Part shown: positions 12,182 to 23,931 of the stretch, piece after piece | Layout: each line of letters opens with the position of its first letter | Position numbering within the stretch: position 1 is the stretch's first letter | NCBI GenBank assembly: GCA_020205615.1 | Contig: CM035173.1 | Coordinates: forward strand, 27,239,293 to 27,303,292 | Direction: 5' to 3' | From: Panax quinquefolius | Lineage: Eukaryota > Streptophyta > Magnoliopsida > Apiales > Araliaceae | Length of the DNA: 64,000 nt | Translations under genes and position numbers: made by a program | Notes under the pieces: model-generated | Told to the model about the DNA's origin: nothing | Seen by the model: only the letters and a program-made list of their open reading frames with translations | Databases searched by the model: none

Positions 12182-12330
12182 GACCTCCCTTCTTATGAAA
12201 TTTCGTCCTCGAAATTGACGATGTCACGATACTGTGTTTCAAAAGATGAGGATACCTCGCTTTCATTTCCGCTTTCCAATTCCTGGTCATTTCCTCTATA
12301 GCATGATTCCTCCACAAAACTTTAACTTGT
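12182..12330 (-). pseudogene. Family-A gypsy polypurine tract and chromodomain remnant
   Basis: In element sense the end of pol reads VKVLWRNHAIEEMTRNW then KAEMKARYPHLF. This is the V-x-W-x(5)-EE-xTWE-x(4)-M-x(3)-YPxLF pattern of plant chromovirus chromodomains. The LTR-proximal AGAAGGGAGGTC is the polypurine tract. Frame continuity to the integrase is broken. Confidence 0.7.
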
Positions 12331-13700
12331 GGTATGACCTTTCTGCAGTAGGACGCTCCTTCCTATCCAAAATCTTGACAGTACCTCCTCATACGTTAAG
12401 TCTTCTATATCTCGTCCCTGGTTCTAACTCTATAACGTGGTTCGGGTCTTTCACATATTTACGAAATACGAGATATGTGAAACACATTATGAACACGAGA
12501 CATACTTGGAGGTAATGCAAGTCTATAGGCTACATTTCCTACTCGGTCAAGAATTTGAAATGGACCAATAAATCGTGGATTGAGCTTTCCTCTCTTCCCA
12601 AATCTTGTAACTCCCTTCCATGGAGCAACTCGCAACAATACATGATCCCCACATTAAATTCCACGTCCTTTCGATGAAGATCCGCATAACTCTTTTTGTC
12701 GATCTTGAGCCGCTTGTATATCGTTGTCGAATCATTTGGATCTTTTCGGTGAGTCATATCGTATTAACTTCGGGTCCCAACAATGTTGCTTCACCCACCT
12801 CATCCCAACATATTGGAGAACGACATTTTCGTCCCATATAATGCTTGAATGGAGCCACACCTATATCTTGCTCGATAATCTGTTGTTGTAGGAGAATTCC
12901 ACCAATGGTAAATACTTATCCTAACCGCCTTGAAGTCTAGGACACAGAGTCTTAATAAATCTTCAAGAGTTTGAATAGTCCTCTCTCGATTGTCCGTCTG
13001 CTTTGGAGATGGTATGCCGAACTAAATAAATCAAATCCGTGCCCATAGCTTTTTGCAAGCTAACCCAAAATCTTGAAGTGAATCTTGGGTCACGATCCAA
13101 ACTATGGATACAGGCATGCCATGCAACCTCACGATCTCATTTACGTATATACTAAAGAAGACGTTCAAGGAATAAGTCTCCCAGATCGGCAAGAAATGAG
13201 CAGAACTTGGTTAATCTATCAACAATAACCCAAATAAGATTGATGCCTTGAGAAACCGTAGGAAGTCCCGTAATTAAATCCATGGTAATGTGTTCCCACT
13301 TCCATTCCTAATCTCAAGTGGTTGCAACGGACCCTTAGGTACTAGATGTTCGCTTTACACGTTAAGGCAAGTTAAACACATCGAGATAAACTTTGCAATC
13401 TCTCTCTTCATATTATTCCACCAAAATGTATGTCAAGATCACGATACATTTTAGTACTTCCGAGATGGATTGCAAATGGTGTATTGTGTGCCTCCATCAT
13501 AATCTTGTACTTCAAATCGAGTCGTTAGAACACAAAGTCTAGAGTGGACTCAAGTATTCCTTCTTCATTAATTCTCGCCCTAGGAATAGCTCCTTCTTGT
13601 ACTTTCTTCTTAATACGCATCATTTCAAGATTCGGTGGCTTGAAGCAAATTTTTAACTTTTTCTATTAAAGTTGGCTCTATCGATATACTTGACATCATC
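12330..13700 (-). pseudogene. Family-A gypsy integrase remnant
   Basis: Frame-broken pieces of integrase are present. The minus strand over about 13040-13150 encodes the IVRLHGMP-type segment with the catalytic-core DSRFTS-like region. The region 12539-12757 encodes the C-terminal part (DPNDSTTIYKRLKIDKKSYAD onward). The same segments are clearer in the sister element at 38.5-39.3 kb. Several one- and two-base shifts interrupt it, so no intact DDE core can be assembled. Confidence 0.55.
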
Positions 13701-14300
13701 GCACTCGTTCCGCATATGATCTTCTACTCAATGCGCCAACTACCACGCTCGCTTTTACCGTGGATGGTATTGAATAGTGTGGTCGTAGTCTTTCAATAGC
13801 TCGAGCCAACGTCACGCCGCATGTTGAGTTCTTTTTGAGTGAAGAAATATTTAAGGCTTTTATGATCCAATATATCTCCACTTTCTCCCCATATAGATAG
13901 TGCCTCCATATCTTTAATACAAAACGATCAACGCTTAACTCTAGATCATGAGTAGGATAATTCCTCTCATACTCTTTAAGTTGTCGCGAGGCATAAAGCT
14001 ATGACTTTTCCACGTTGCATGAGAACACATCCTAACCCTTTGCACGAAGCATCGTTGTGAATAACAAATCCATCCGAACCAGATGGTATTGTTAGAATAA
14101 AGTCGTAAATAAGTCTCCTCTTAAGCTCTTGGAAACTTTTCTCGCATTCTTCGCTCCAAACGAATTTTGTATCCTTCCGAGTTAGGCTGAGTTAATGGAG
14201 TAGCGATTCGAGAAAACCCTTCCACTAATCTCCGATAATAACCAAATAAGCCCAAAAGCTACGTCTTTTCATCCAATCGACTTTTGCTCTAACTTTGTAT
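13700..14300 (-). pseudogene. Family-A gypsy RNase H region remnant
   Basis: This lies between the integrase and RT pieces, in the position of RNase H. Minus-strand fragments resemble the (V/I)YASRQLKxYE(R)NY and LGCVLMQ elements of gypsy RNase H around 13950-14040, with frame breaks. The assignment rests mainly on position and on alignment with the family-B copy at 39.9-40.1 kb. Confidence 0.5.
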
Positions 14301-14311
14301 TGCTTCAATCT

Positions 14312-14886
14312 TCACGGATCAACAGATACTCCATGTTTTGACACCACATGCCCAAGAAATGCTACTTCCTCGAGCCGAACTCGCATTTCTTCAATTTGGC
14401 ATATAGTTGGTTTTCGCGAAGCCTTTGGAGTACCAAATTTCAAATGGTGCTCATGATCTTCACGACTTTTGGAATATATAAGGATGTCATCAATAAAGAC
14501 AACAACGAATCGATCCAAATATTCCTTGAATACTCGGTTCATCATATCCATGAAAGCCGCAGGAGGAGCATTAGTTAGTCCGAAAGACATGACTAAGAAT
14601 TCATAATGCCCATACCGAAGTTCAAGGCGCAGTCTTTGGAATATCCTCGATTCTAATTTTCACCGATGATATCCGTAATCGAAGATCGATTTTGAAAAGA
14701 ATTGTGCCCTTGCAATCGGTCAAACAAGTCATCAATACGAGGTAGAGGATACCTATTCTTGATGGTGACATGGTTCAATTCCCGATAGTCAATACAAAAA
14801 GTCGCGTACTCGCTCTTTCTTTTTACAAATAAAACAGAGCACCCCAAGGAGACGTCTTGGGATTTAATGAAACCGATGTCCAACAA
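14312..14886 (-). pseudogene. Family-A gypsy reverse transcriptase remnant
   Basis: Two frames cover the RT. The upstream part (14653-14886) has [20 protein letters not shown] then [10 protein letters not shown]. The downstream part (14312-14590) has MSFGLTNAPPAAFMDMMNRV and the catalytic VVVFIDDILIYSKSREDHE, in which FIDD is the YxDD-type metal-binding box. An extra Pro in NAPPAAF, frame breaks and a missing link between the two parts show it is defective as read. Confidence 0.85.
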
Positions 14887-14961
14887 TTCCTCAGAGTTGG
14901 ACCTTTAACTCTGAAGTTCAATAGAGCCATTCGATATGGGGTTTTAGAAATGGGCTTTGTA

Positions 14962-15360
14962 TCAGTTCAAGATCAATAAAGAATTCAACTTCACGCTCGG
15001 GGTAGATCGAAGTTCTTCAGAAATACGTCGGAAAGTCAATAACAACAGAATATTATTCAAATTTGACGTGTCTTTATTCAAATCCATAACATGGGCTAAG
15101 AAAGCTTGACATCCGTTTTCAATAAACGAATAGCTTTTTATGATTAGATATGACATGGTGATTGATTTTAATGGTTTAGTTGTTGAATTAAATACATACA
15201 AAGTCAAGTTAGGAATATGAAAACTAACAACCTTACGAAAACAATCAATTTTGGCATGATGAGTAGTTAACCAATCAATTCCTAAAATCACATCAAAAGC
15301 AAGTATCTTTAAAGAGATAAGGTCAACAGTAAGGTAATGGTGCCAACTTGAATCAAACAA
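14962..15360 (-). pseudogene. Family-A gypsy aspartic protease remnant
   Basis: The frame contains FDVILGIDWLTTHHAKIDC, typical of the C-terminal half of plant gypsy retropepsins (VILGMDWL). The upstream catalytic D-S/T-G segment falls in a frame-broken part around 15400-15520. Confidence 0.75.
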
Positions 15361-15526
15361 GATTTATAAACGAGTGGATGTGATGAAAGTTTCTCCTAAC
15401 GGAGTTTCCACGAGATAGATCAAAGTCTAATTTCTCCGGAGTCAAGTTTAAACGTTGAGCACATGCGAGAGATAAATGAATGGGTAGCACCAGGATTGTC
15501 AAGTAAGGTATAAACTTCGCAAGAAT

Positions 15527-15826
15527 TTATAAATAGCTTACCCGTGATAACCTCGCTTGGGTTCTCGCATTATGACCGATCACAACAAACGCTCTTCCGG
15601 AATCGTTGACTTTGACTTTTCTGGGATGATCTTTTGAGTCACCGCCCCTCATTGAACTAGGTTTCGCTACCGCATAATCTCGAGCGATATGTCCTTCCTT
15701 TCCACAACTATAGCATACCTTGAATCGTTGTGGGCGGTTTGACTGATATGTCCCTCTTTTCCGCATTTGTAGCATATATAACCGTGGGTGGTCGATCTCT
15801 CCCTTAGAACCCGGGCCACTCTGCAA
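15527..15826 (-). pseudogene. Family-A Gag zinc-knuckle region
   Basis: The frame carries VCYSCGKEGHIARDYA, a CCHC knuckle (C-x2-C-x4-H-x4-C) whose last Cys is Tyr here. An upstream YMLQMRKRGTYQSN looks like a second, degenerate knuckle. The final-Cys change would weaken zinc binding if real. Confidence 0.75.
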
Positions 15827-16264
15827 GACTGCGTCTTCACATAGTCGTTGTTAAATCTCCTCTTTTAAAATCTTCTCCTAACTCGCTTCTTCATTTTCAT
15901 GGCCATGATTACCACCAGAGTGGTTACCATTTCGTCCGTCTCTGCTTTCTTTCTCCGCAGTTATCATTATTCTGCTGACCGCTATCTCTGCGTACGATCC
16001 TCGGTTATGGTCCTCAATTGACCGTACTCGTTATCTCGCTTTCTAATAATTGAGCCTCGCTTACAACATCCGAATAAAGAAAAGTTTATGAAATGAGATC
16101 TTTGACGTATCAAGGTTTCAAACCTCTAAGAAACATCCGCACATAATGCTCCTCATCCTCCACCAAATGAGGTGCAAACCTAGATAACTCGCAAACTTTG
16201 CCTCATCGAGACACCGCGTCGTTTTTTTGTTCCAATCGATGAACTCCACTTCCTTCATATAGAT

Positions 16265-16800
16265 TTAACACTTTCGGAAAGTATTTGTCATTAAATAGTC
16301 TCTCAACGCCTCCCAAGACATGCCGAGTCTTACCGATGGGTACGCTTCATGAGACTCCCACCAAATGAATCTGCCTTTCGCCACTTTAACATAAAGGTGG
16401 CGAATGGAACCTTCGTTCTCCGTGCATCCCAAGACATCGAATATCTTGGTAATTTGTTTTGACCCATGTTTCCGCCATGATCGGATCCGCTTTCCCTTAA
16501 ATTCTGGTGGTCCCAACTCTTTGAACTCGCTTGGCAGTGACAACCCGTGAATCGCTATCATTTCCTCCTCAGATTTTGAACACGAAGTCTCCTCGTCGAT
16601 TTTGCATGAATCGCAAAAGCTTCTAAACATCCCCTCGCTTCATCATCTCGCTTTCGGTGGTGTTGTTCACGGAGGAACATTGCCACTGTTGCACGCTCTC
16701 CTCGTTGGTAAAGACAGCATCTCCACTCCACGGTCTCATTTACTCCATTTGTTAATATTCTCAAATCGACATTCTCAAATCACCGTCGTAAAACAAGGGT
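16265..16800 (-). pseudogene. Family-A Gag capsid region
   Basis: The frame 16265-16630 shows FKELGPPEFKG, then ITKIFDVLGC, then FIWWESHEAYPS and MSWEALRDYL. This is the order of the retrotransposon Gag domain (PPxFxG, IFxVLxC, WWE, TWxxF). The N-terminal part continues in another frame at 16558-16764, so at least one shift separates them. Confidence 0.75.
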
Positions 16801-16944
16801 TAATTAAGGAAATCAATATATCACATAATATCCCTATATCTTGACCAACTAACAAATAAGCTTAGGTAGGACACACTAACGAAGGATTTACTCGTCTCCT
16901 CCCCTCCTAGTTCTATTCCCCGATCTCCGCCAGAGATCATATCC

Positions 16945-16960
16945 TAAGCTCGATACCAAC
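16945..16960 (-). promoter_or_regulatory. Primer-binding site, tRNA-Met type (family A)
   Basis: The plus strand reads aagctcgataccaacc just before the LTR at 16961. In element sense this is TTGGTATCGAGCTT, a TGGTATC-type site complementary to initiator tRNA-Met. The sister element has gctttgatacca at the same place (about 42952-42965). Confidence 0.65.
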
Positions 16961-19900
16961 CGCGACGCCCCCAAAATAGGTATACATCACCCATTCTGAA
17001 ATTGTCAATACATGGTATGTAAAAACAACTACAACTTTATTATTACAACAAGAAAAATCTGTGAGTTTAAATACAAATATTATCTTCTGATAATATTTAT
17101 ACTCAAATAAATCCTCATCACATTTATTGATACATTAATTTACAAAAATGGTGAGGACTACTAAACAATCCTTTCTAAAACCTTCATTCCATACCCCGAC
17201 TGCATCGCTTATATATATTCTCGCCTCACGAGAAGAATGGAACAAAAAGGAAAAGGGTGAGCTCAACTAGCTCAAGAAGAATATTATGACTAAGATAATA
17301 TACAACAAATTATCGTTAGTCTTCAACAGGAAAAAATCGATAGAATACAATAGACAACAAGTTTCAGATCAATATTCGCAGCGTAAAATAATAATTCATA
17401 GAAGAGTTACGTAGAGAATGAAATCTACTATAATCTATGAATTTAACGATCCATCATCAAAATTTTATCCTCAGTAACATCAATCAATATTCATCTCAAA
17501 TCAAACATTCATCTTTGCACTACTGTGCCAAAAAGATATTCATCGATCGGTCATATTCATCTCAACACTGCTCATCTTTTTACTACAGGCCAAAGATATT
17601 CATCATTAATCATGTTCATTTAAACACCTGTTCATCTTTGCACTACAGGCCAAAGATATTCTTCAGAAATCATTCATCTTTGCACTACAGGCCAAAGATA
17701 TTCAATAATATCATCATTTAAGACTGAGGATGATGAAAAATACTTTTAAAGAACGAATCCAAAGGAAACAAAATGACAAGGATTAAGGATTAAGGATTCG
17801 TACTTTGTTTTATCCATGTCCAACAATTCCTCAAAAATAATCATAGTGAAGTAAAATTCAAGAATGATCAAAACATGGATACAATCAAAGCTAGTATCCA
17901 GAATAGATATTTTGGACGAAAAGAAGAAATTTTATTTTTCTATGAATAGTGTCAGATATCGTGAATAGTCTCAGTATCGTGAATAAGTAACTCAAACACC
18001 AAAAGATAGAAATTCCACAAAAAAAACATTTTCACGCTTACATGAATAAGACTGTTGAATAAACTCGTGAATAGTAACTCATAAATAGTAACTCGTGAAT
18101 AAGTAACTCATGAATAAGTAACCCACATGAAAAAAAGTTCCAAATTTGATAAAACTTGGATCAACATTTCAAAGATAATGATATTGAAGAAATAATATCA
18201 TTACAAAAAAATAATATCCCTTACCTCAAAGAATCAATTACTTGGAAGAAAGGTCTCAAGTGATGTTTGAATGAAACTTGTACTAAAATAAAGAACTCTC
18301 AAAGTATCTAAATACTCACAAAATACGCTCAATAATATAGAGAGAAAGAGAGAAACTTTGTTTCGTGTGTGATTTTCAATTCTAACTTAGCCCTCTATTT
18401 ATAGGAAAATGTTAGCCGTAGAAGCGAGACTTGACTTTCTGCTACACGATGGCTTTTACTCGCTACTATTGCCACCCACCACATTTGAAATAAAATTCAG
18501 CACATTTCTTCACCAACCACAAGTGGGGCCCACTCAATTCTAGAATTTTCCACCAAAATCAATTATAAACCTAATTTTCGAATCCGACACCTCTTAAAAT
18601 TCACAACAAATCATTCGTGCATTTTTAACGGTTCAAAATTTGTGGACATATACTCAACTTATGTATGTATAACATACCCAAAAATTACCACAATCCAACT
18701 ATTTGGATTAAAAATTATAACCCCATGAATATATCTCAAAACCCCGATTTAATTTTTAATACCTCAATCCCTGGTAAAATATCGATAAAACACCTCAACA
18801 ATAATTTCTTCATTTATAACCACATAAATAAATCCATCATTTATATCCACATAAAATAAATATTTCTTTATCATATGAATCAATAATTAATTATTCACAA
18901 ATAATATTACGTAATCACAATTATGACAACCAAAGTAGTTCGGGAAGAGGAGGGGGCTTTCCGATAAGGATTTCTCCTCTTGGCCAAAATTATTATGTGA
19001 CGCCCCAAAATAGGTATACTCAACACCCATTCTCGAGTCGCCAAATACATGGTACAAGAAGCAAACTACAACTTCAATAATACAAATGTCGTGTGAAATA
19101 CGATAATATATACTGTGAGTTTAAATATAATATTGTCTTCTAGCATAATATCCACACGCAAATAAATCCCCATCATAATTATTGATACATTATTTTACAA
19201 AATGGTGAGGACTACTAAACAACTCTCTCTGAACCTTCATTCCATACCCCGACTAAGTACTCGCTACATTCTCGCCTCCACGAGAAGAAAAAATGGAACA
19301 ACAAGGAAAAGGGTGAGCTCAACTAGCCCAATAAAGAATATTATGACTAAGATAATATACAACAAATTATCGTTAGTCTCCAACAGGAAAAATCGATAGA
19401 ATACAATAGATAACAAGTTTTGAGATCAATATTCGCATAATGAAATAATAATTCATAGAAAGAGTTACGTAGAGAAATGAAATCTACTATAATCTATGAA
19501 TTTAACGGTCCATCATCAATATTTATCCTCCTGTAACATCAATCAATATTCATCTCAAATCAAATATTCATCTTTGCACTACAGCCAAAGATATTCATCG
19601 ATCAATCGTATTTCATCTCAACACTGCTCATCTTTGCAGCACTAAAGGCCAAAGATATTCATCACTCAGTCGTGTTCATTTAAACACTGCTCATCTTTGC
19701 TACAGGCCAAAGATTTTCTTCAGAAATCATTCATCTTTGCACTTCTGAGCCAAAGATATTCATCGATCGGTCATGTTCATTTAAACACCGCTCATCTTTG
19801 CACTACAGGCCAAAGATATTCTTCGAAATCATTCATCTTTTGCACTACGGGCCAAAGATATTCAATAATATCATCATTTAAGACCGAGGATGATGAAAAT

Positions 19901-22456
19901 ATTTTTAAAGAACGAATCCAAGAAAAACAAAATGACAAGGATTAAGGATTAAGGATTAGTACTTTGTTTTATCCATGTCCAACAATACCTCAAAAATAAT
20001 CATAGTGGTGTAAAATTCAAGAATGATCAAAACATGGATACAATCGAGCCCAAGATCCGAATAGATATTTTGGACAAAAAGAAGAAATTTTATTTTTCTA
20101 TTGAATAGTCTTGATATCGTGAATAGTCAGATATCGTGAATAGTCTTGATAGTATCGTGAATAAGTAACTCACACCAAAAGATAGAAATTCCACAAAAAA
20201 ACATCTTCACGCTTCACGTAATAGTACTCGTGAATAAGTAACTCGTGAATAGTAACTCATGAATAGTAACTCGTGAATAAGAACTCATGAATAAGTAACC
20301 CCAGACATGAAAAAGTTCCAAATTTGATAAAAAGTTCCAACCAATATTTCAAAGATAATGATATTGAAGAAATAATATCATTTGAGAAGAAAATAACATC
20401 CCTTACCTCAAAGAATCGATTGCCGGAAGGAAAGGTCAAGGATGATCTTTGAATGAAACTTGTCTTTGAATAAAGAACTCTCAAAGTATCTAAATACTCA
20501 CAAAATACGCTCAATAATATAGAGAGAAAGAGAGAAACTTTGTTTTCTCGGTGTGATTTTCAATTCTAACTTAAATTTCTATTTATAGGAAAATGTTAGC
20601 CGTAGAAGCGGACTTGACCACTACACCGATGGCTTTACTCGCTACTATTGCCACCCACCACATTTGAAATAAAATTCAGCACATTTTTTCACCAACCACA
20701 AGTGGGGCCCACTCAATTCTAGAATTTTCCACCAAAATCAATTATAACCCTACTTTCCTAATCAAACACCTCTTAAAATTTATAACAAATCATTCGCTTC
20801 ATTTTAATTCGGTTCAAAATTTGTGGACATATACTCAACTTATATATGTATAACATATCCAAAAATTACAACGATCCAACTATTTGGATTAAATATTATA
20901 ACTCACACAATAAAGCTATAATAACACCGATTTGATCTTTTAATACCTCCAATCCGACAAAAATACAAATAAAACATCTCAAAGATTAATTCCTTCATTA
21001 ATAACCACATAAATAAATCCATCATTTATATTCATATAAAATAAATATTTCCTTATCATATGAATCAATAATTAATTATTCACAAATAATATTACGTAAT
21101 CACAATTATGACAACCAGTAGCTCCTGGAAAGAGGGGCTTTCCATAAGGATCTCTCCTTCTTGGCAATTAGCTAGGTGACCAAACCTCTCCTTGTATGTA
21201 ACTTTCTAGACATTGCCAATAATGTTATCTAATAATATTATTCAAATAATATGAATTATTGATCCGATAATGGGAAATCTTGTGTAGTGACAATTATTGA
21301 ACAACAATAATATAAAATATCAACGCAAATGATTATTGAATCAATAAAATAAAATATTGAATAAGAATCACATGAAAATTATTGAGTAGTGCCATCTTAC
21401 GTAAGGATCAATAATTCAACAATCTTGTAATAATACCGCAGGTGTCTATCTTTAACTACGCCAGACATTCGTATTTTAACCACCGGGTATTCCAACGGTC
21501 TTAATTGGTAATAACTACGCCGTTATTTATAACCACCCAAACTTTGTGCGTTTTCCTCATCCAATTGCTTTCCAGTTATGGGGCCCAATATTATTATGCT
21601 TGCCGTCGTATTTAATATTCCCAAGCGATCTGAAATATTCCACGACCAAACGAATGTTCCCAAACAAAATGAATATTTTATAACCACTTGCTTATTTTGA
21701 AATATTTGCGTATTTAACCCTTAACTATCCACATTAATCAAATCAACCCTTACTATTTCAAAATAATAAATAAAGGAAATTCCTTTTATTTAAAAAATTT
21801 CGGGTCTTACAAATTAGGTGACCAAACCTCTCCTCGATGTAACTTTCTAGACATTGCTAATAATGCTATCTAATAATATTATTCAAATAATATGAATTAT
21901 TGATCCGATAATGGAGATAATAATGCGGTGACAATTATTGAACAACAATAATATAAAATATCAACGCAACAATTATTGAATCAATAAAATAAAATATTGA
22001 GCGAAGAACTACTGTGAAAATTATTGAGTAGTGCTTTCACGTAAGGATCAATAATTCAACAATACTTGTGCAATACCGCAATCTTCTTTGTGCGACCACG
22101 CGTATTCATCAGATTTTAACCACCGGGGTATTCCAACGGTCTTAACGGTAATAACTACGCCAAGTATTTTTAACCAACTTATATTTGTCGTTTTCTTCAT
22201 CCAATCGCTTTCCAGTTATGGGGCCCACACACGGTTTCACGTCAGTAAATGCGAATATTCTGACGATGCATTTAATATTCCACGACCAAACGAATATTCC
22301 CTAAGCAAAAATGAATATTTTATAACCACTTGCTTATTTTGAAATATTTGCGTATTTAACCCTTAACTATCCACATTAATCAAATCAACCCTTACTATTT
22401 CAAAATAATAAATAAAGGAAATTCCTTTTTATTTAAAAAAATTTCGGGGTCTTACA
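16961..22456 (-). repeat. Family-A gypsy 5' LTR (right on plus strand), split by a solo LTR
   Basis: It begins cgcgacgcccccaaaatagg, with TG changed to CG, and ends ggggtcttaca at 22456. It is interrupted at 18996-21811. The two parts (2,035 and 645 bp) join at aattaggtgaccaaacctc, the same order as in the other LTRs. It has four hairpin units at 17500-17710 and an inverted TATA region at 18396-18403. Confidence 0.88.
18996..21811 (-). mobile_element. Family-A solo LTR nested in a family-A LTR
   Basis: It runs from TGTGACGCCCC at 18996 to cgggtcttaca at 21811, 2.82 kb. The flanks are tatta (18991-18995) and aatta (21812-21816), a one-mismatch duplication. It has the largest hairpin array in the window, with six units at 19565-19870, and an inverted TATA region at 20580-20587. 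No internal sequence is present. Confidence 0.9.
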
Positions 22457-22469
22457 CCATTAACTAAAT

Positions 22470-23250
22470 ACATACTAAACAAGTAACAGATTAATTCTAT
22501 GATGGTAACCAAATCATCTTTTAATGGTAACCAATACATAAACAACATATACACTAAACCCAGTTCATTAAACCATGTATACTAGGCAAAAACATATTAA
22601 ACATAACAACATAACAAGGTAACCAAAGTCCCAACTTAAGAAAACATAAATGGTATCAAAATAATAAGCTTACAGTATCAAAATACATACTAACAAGTAA
22701 CCAAGTAATTACATGATGGTAACCATAAGCAAACTGAATGTAATCAAGTCAGCATTACGTCACTAACCATATCACGTAATCAATAATAATTTAAGCAAAA
22801 TGAATATACTAAACAAATACATAGTAAACAAATATAATAAAAAGTAACAAGCAGTTTACTTCAATGGAACATTAACATAAATCAAATAATACAAAATACT
22901 AACCAAACTGTAATATGGTAGTAACCAAAAACCTGATATAACAGTAACCAAATACATACTAATAAGTAACCGAATCATTATAAGTTTACAGTAACTAAAT
23001 ACATACTAATAAGTAACCAAATAATTATGATTTTACAGTAACCAAATACATACTAATAAAAAAATCACAGTAACCAAATACATACTAATAAGTAACCAAA
23101 CCATAAAAGTAACACACTAATATAATATCACAGTAACCAAATACATACTAATAAGTAACCAAATCATTATAAGTTTACAGTAACCAAATATATACTAATA
23201 ATTAACCAAATACATACTAATAAATAACCAAATAATTATATAATGGTAAC
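22470..23250. repeat. gtaacc-rich minisatellite in DUF1985 intron 1
   Basis: The phrase cagtaaccaaatacatacta followed by ataagtaaccaaat recurs at least six times between 22930 and 23240, with variable AT-rich spacers. Looser copies start at 22490. It is intronic DNA of the interrupted transposon gene, with no coding signal. Confidence 0.85.
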
Positions 23251-23275
23251 CATAAGAAAATTTAAATTAACACAC

Positions 23276-23542
23276 CTTTAAAATTCTCTGTGTTGGAATT
23301 ATATCCTGGATAAGCACTTGACCTTTGGCCTTAACTACAGGAACATCAAACTCAGAATCTAACTGCACTTGAGAATGCTTGATATCACTATGTATCACCA
23401 ACCTATTCTCATTCTTACTCAATTTCTGACCTACATCCTTTTCCTTCCCCCTCCTATCCACAACAAACTTCTTCACGTCTTTGACAGAATCACGCTCCGA
23501 TATTCTCTTCCTCTTCCTATCCTTCTTCCTTGTATCAACCAT
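23276..23542 (-). CDS. DUF1985-type gene, exon 1 (basic N-terminus)
   Basis: The exon has 89 codons from ATG at 23542-23540 to a GT donor after taaag at 23276, ending in phase 0. The product starts MVDTRKKDRKRKR and is rich in Lys and Arg, like a nuclear localisation signal. I recognise no domain. It is assigned to the DUF1985 gene because its phase, strand and position fit exon 2 at 9438 once the gypsy element in the intervening intron is removed. An independent small ORF remains possible. Confidence 0.55.
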
Positions 23543-23704
23543 TCTATACAAAACATAAAAATAACACAAACCAACACAACAATCAATACTACATTCGACT
23601 GATAAACTACATTAATATATAATACGTTAAACTATATCAAAATAACTGACCTGAAAATATACACAACCAGAATCGATAACGAAGAAGAATAAACCAACTG
23701 GAAT

Positions 23705-23931
23705 ACTGTGTAATCACGAAAACAAGTAACAACGATGGTGACGAAAACAAAACGAAAAACGAAATGGCTATGAACTTCGATAACGATCAATGGAGAATAC
23801 TGAAACACGAAGGAAAGATAAAAGTGGGTTTTAGGGAACACTGTATAATCACGAAAACAAGTAACAACGATGGTGACGAAAACAAAACGAAAACGAAATG
23901 ACTATGAACTTCGATAACGATTGTAAGACTC
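23705..23931. repeat. Tandem duplication, period about 138 bp, upstream of the DUF1985 ATG
   Basis: The block ctgtgtaatcacgaaaacaa onward (23705) recurs from 23843 with minor changes. The second copy runs to tcgataacgat at 23931, where a solo LTR is inserted, and continues at 26498 with caatagagaatactcaaaca. This is probably the 5' leader or promoter of the DUF1985 gene. Confidence 0.8.

Larger units (their letters stand above)
9529..22456 (-). mobile_element. Ty3/gypsy chromovirus-like element, family A, full-length with nested solo LTR
   Basis: It starts TGTGACGCCCCC and ends GGGGTCTTACA on the plus strand. It is flanked by a perfect CCATT duplication at 9524-9528 and 22457-22461. The LTRs are 9529-12181 (2.65 kb) and 16961-22456 (2.68 kb without the nested LTR at 18996-21811). 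The internal region of 4.78 kb reads, on the minus strand, gag, zinc knuckle, protease, RT, RNase H, integrase and chromodomain. From family knowledge, this order plus a chromodomain indicates a chromovirus, and the long LTRs suggest Tekay; clade is an inference. All reading frames are broken, so it is non-autonomous as read. It occupies intron 1 of the DUF1985 gene. Confidence 0.92.
2059..23542 (-). pseudogene. DUF1985-type (Ulp1-transposon-associated) gene, split by LTR insertions
   Basis: This is the overall span of one interrupted gene. The supported pieces are exon 1 (23542-23276), exon 2 (9438-8963 continuing at 3656-3263), an acidic exon (about 2868-2173) and a short last exon (2094-2059, ending in TGA). 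Exon 1 ends in phase 0 at gtgtgt and exon 2 begins in phase 0 after a tttacag acceptor. The DUF1985 signature is the stretch RVRFGLPEFCMISGLRWQG followed by FPWGKVAFEMTKYSL. From family knowledge, such proteins are encoded by plant MULE-like transposons, often together with a Ulp1-type cysteine protease. No protease domain is visible here and it may lie left of the window. Intron 1 holds a 13-kb gypsy element and exon 2 holds a nested LTR pair. Function as a working protein is not supported. Confidence 0.75.

Noticed and set aside
23369..23602. Plus-strand open frame opposite DUF1985 exon 1
   Set aside because: It is the antisense shadow of a Lys/Arg-rich exon whose splice site and phase fit the minus-strand gene.
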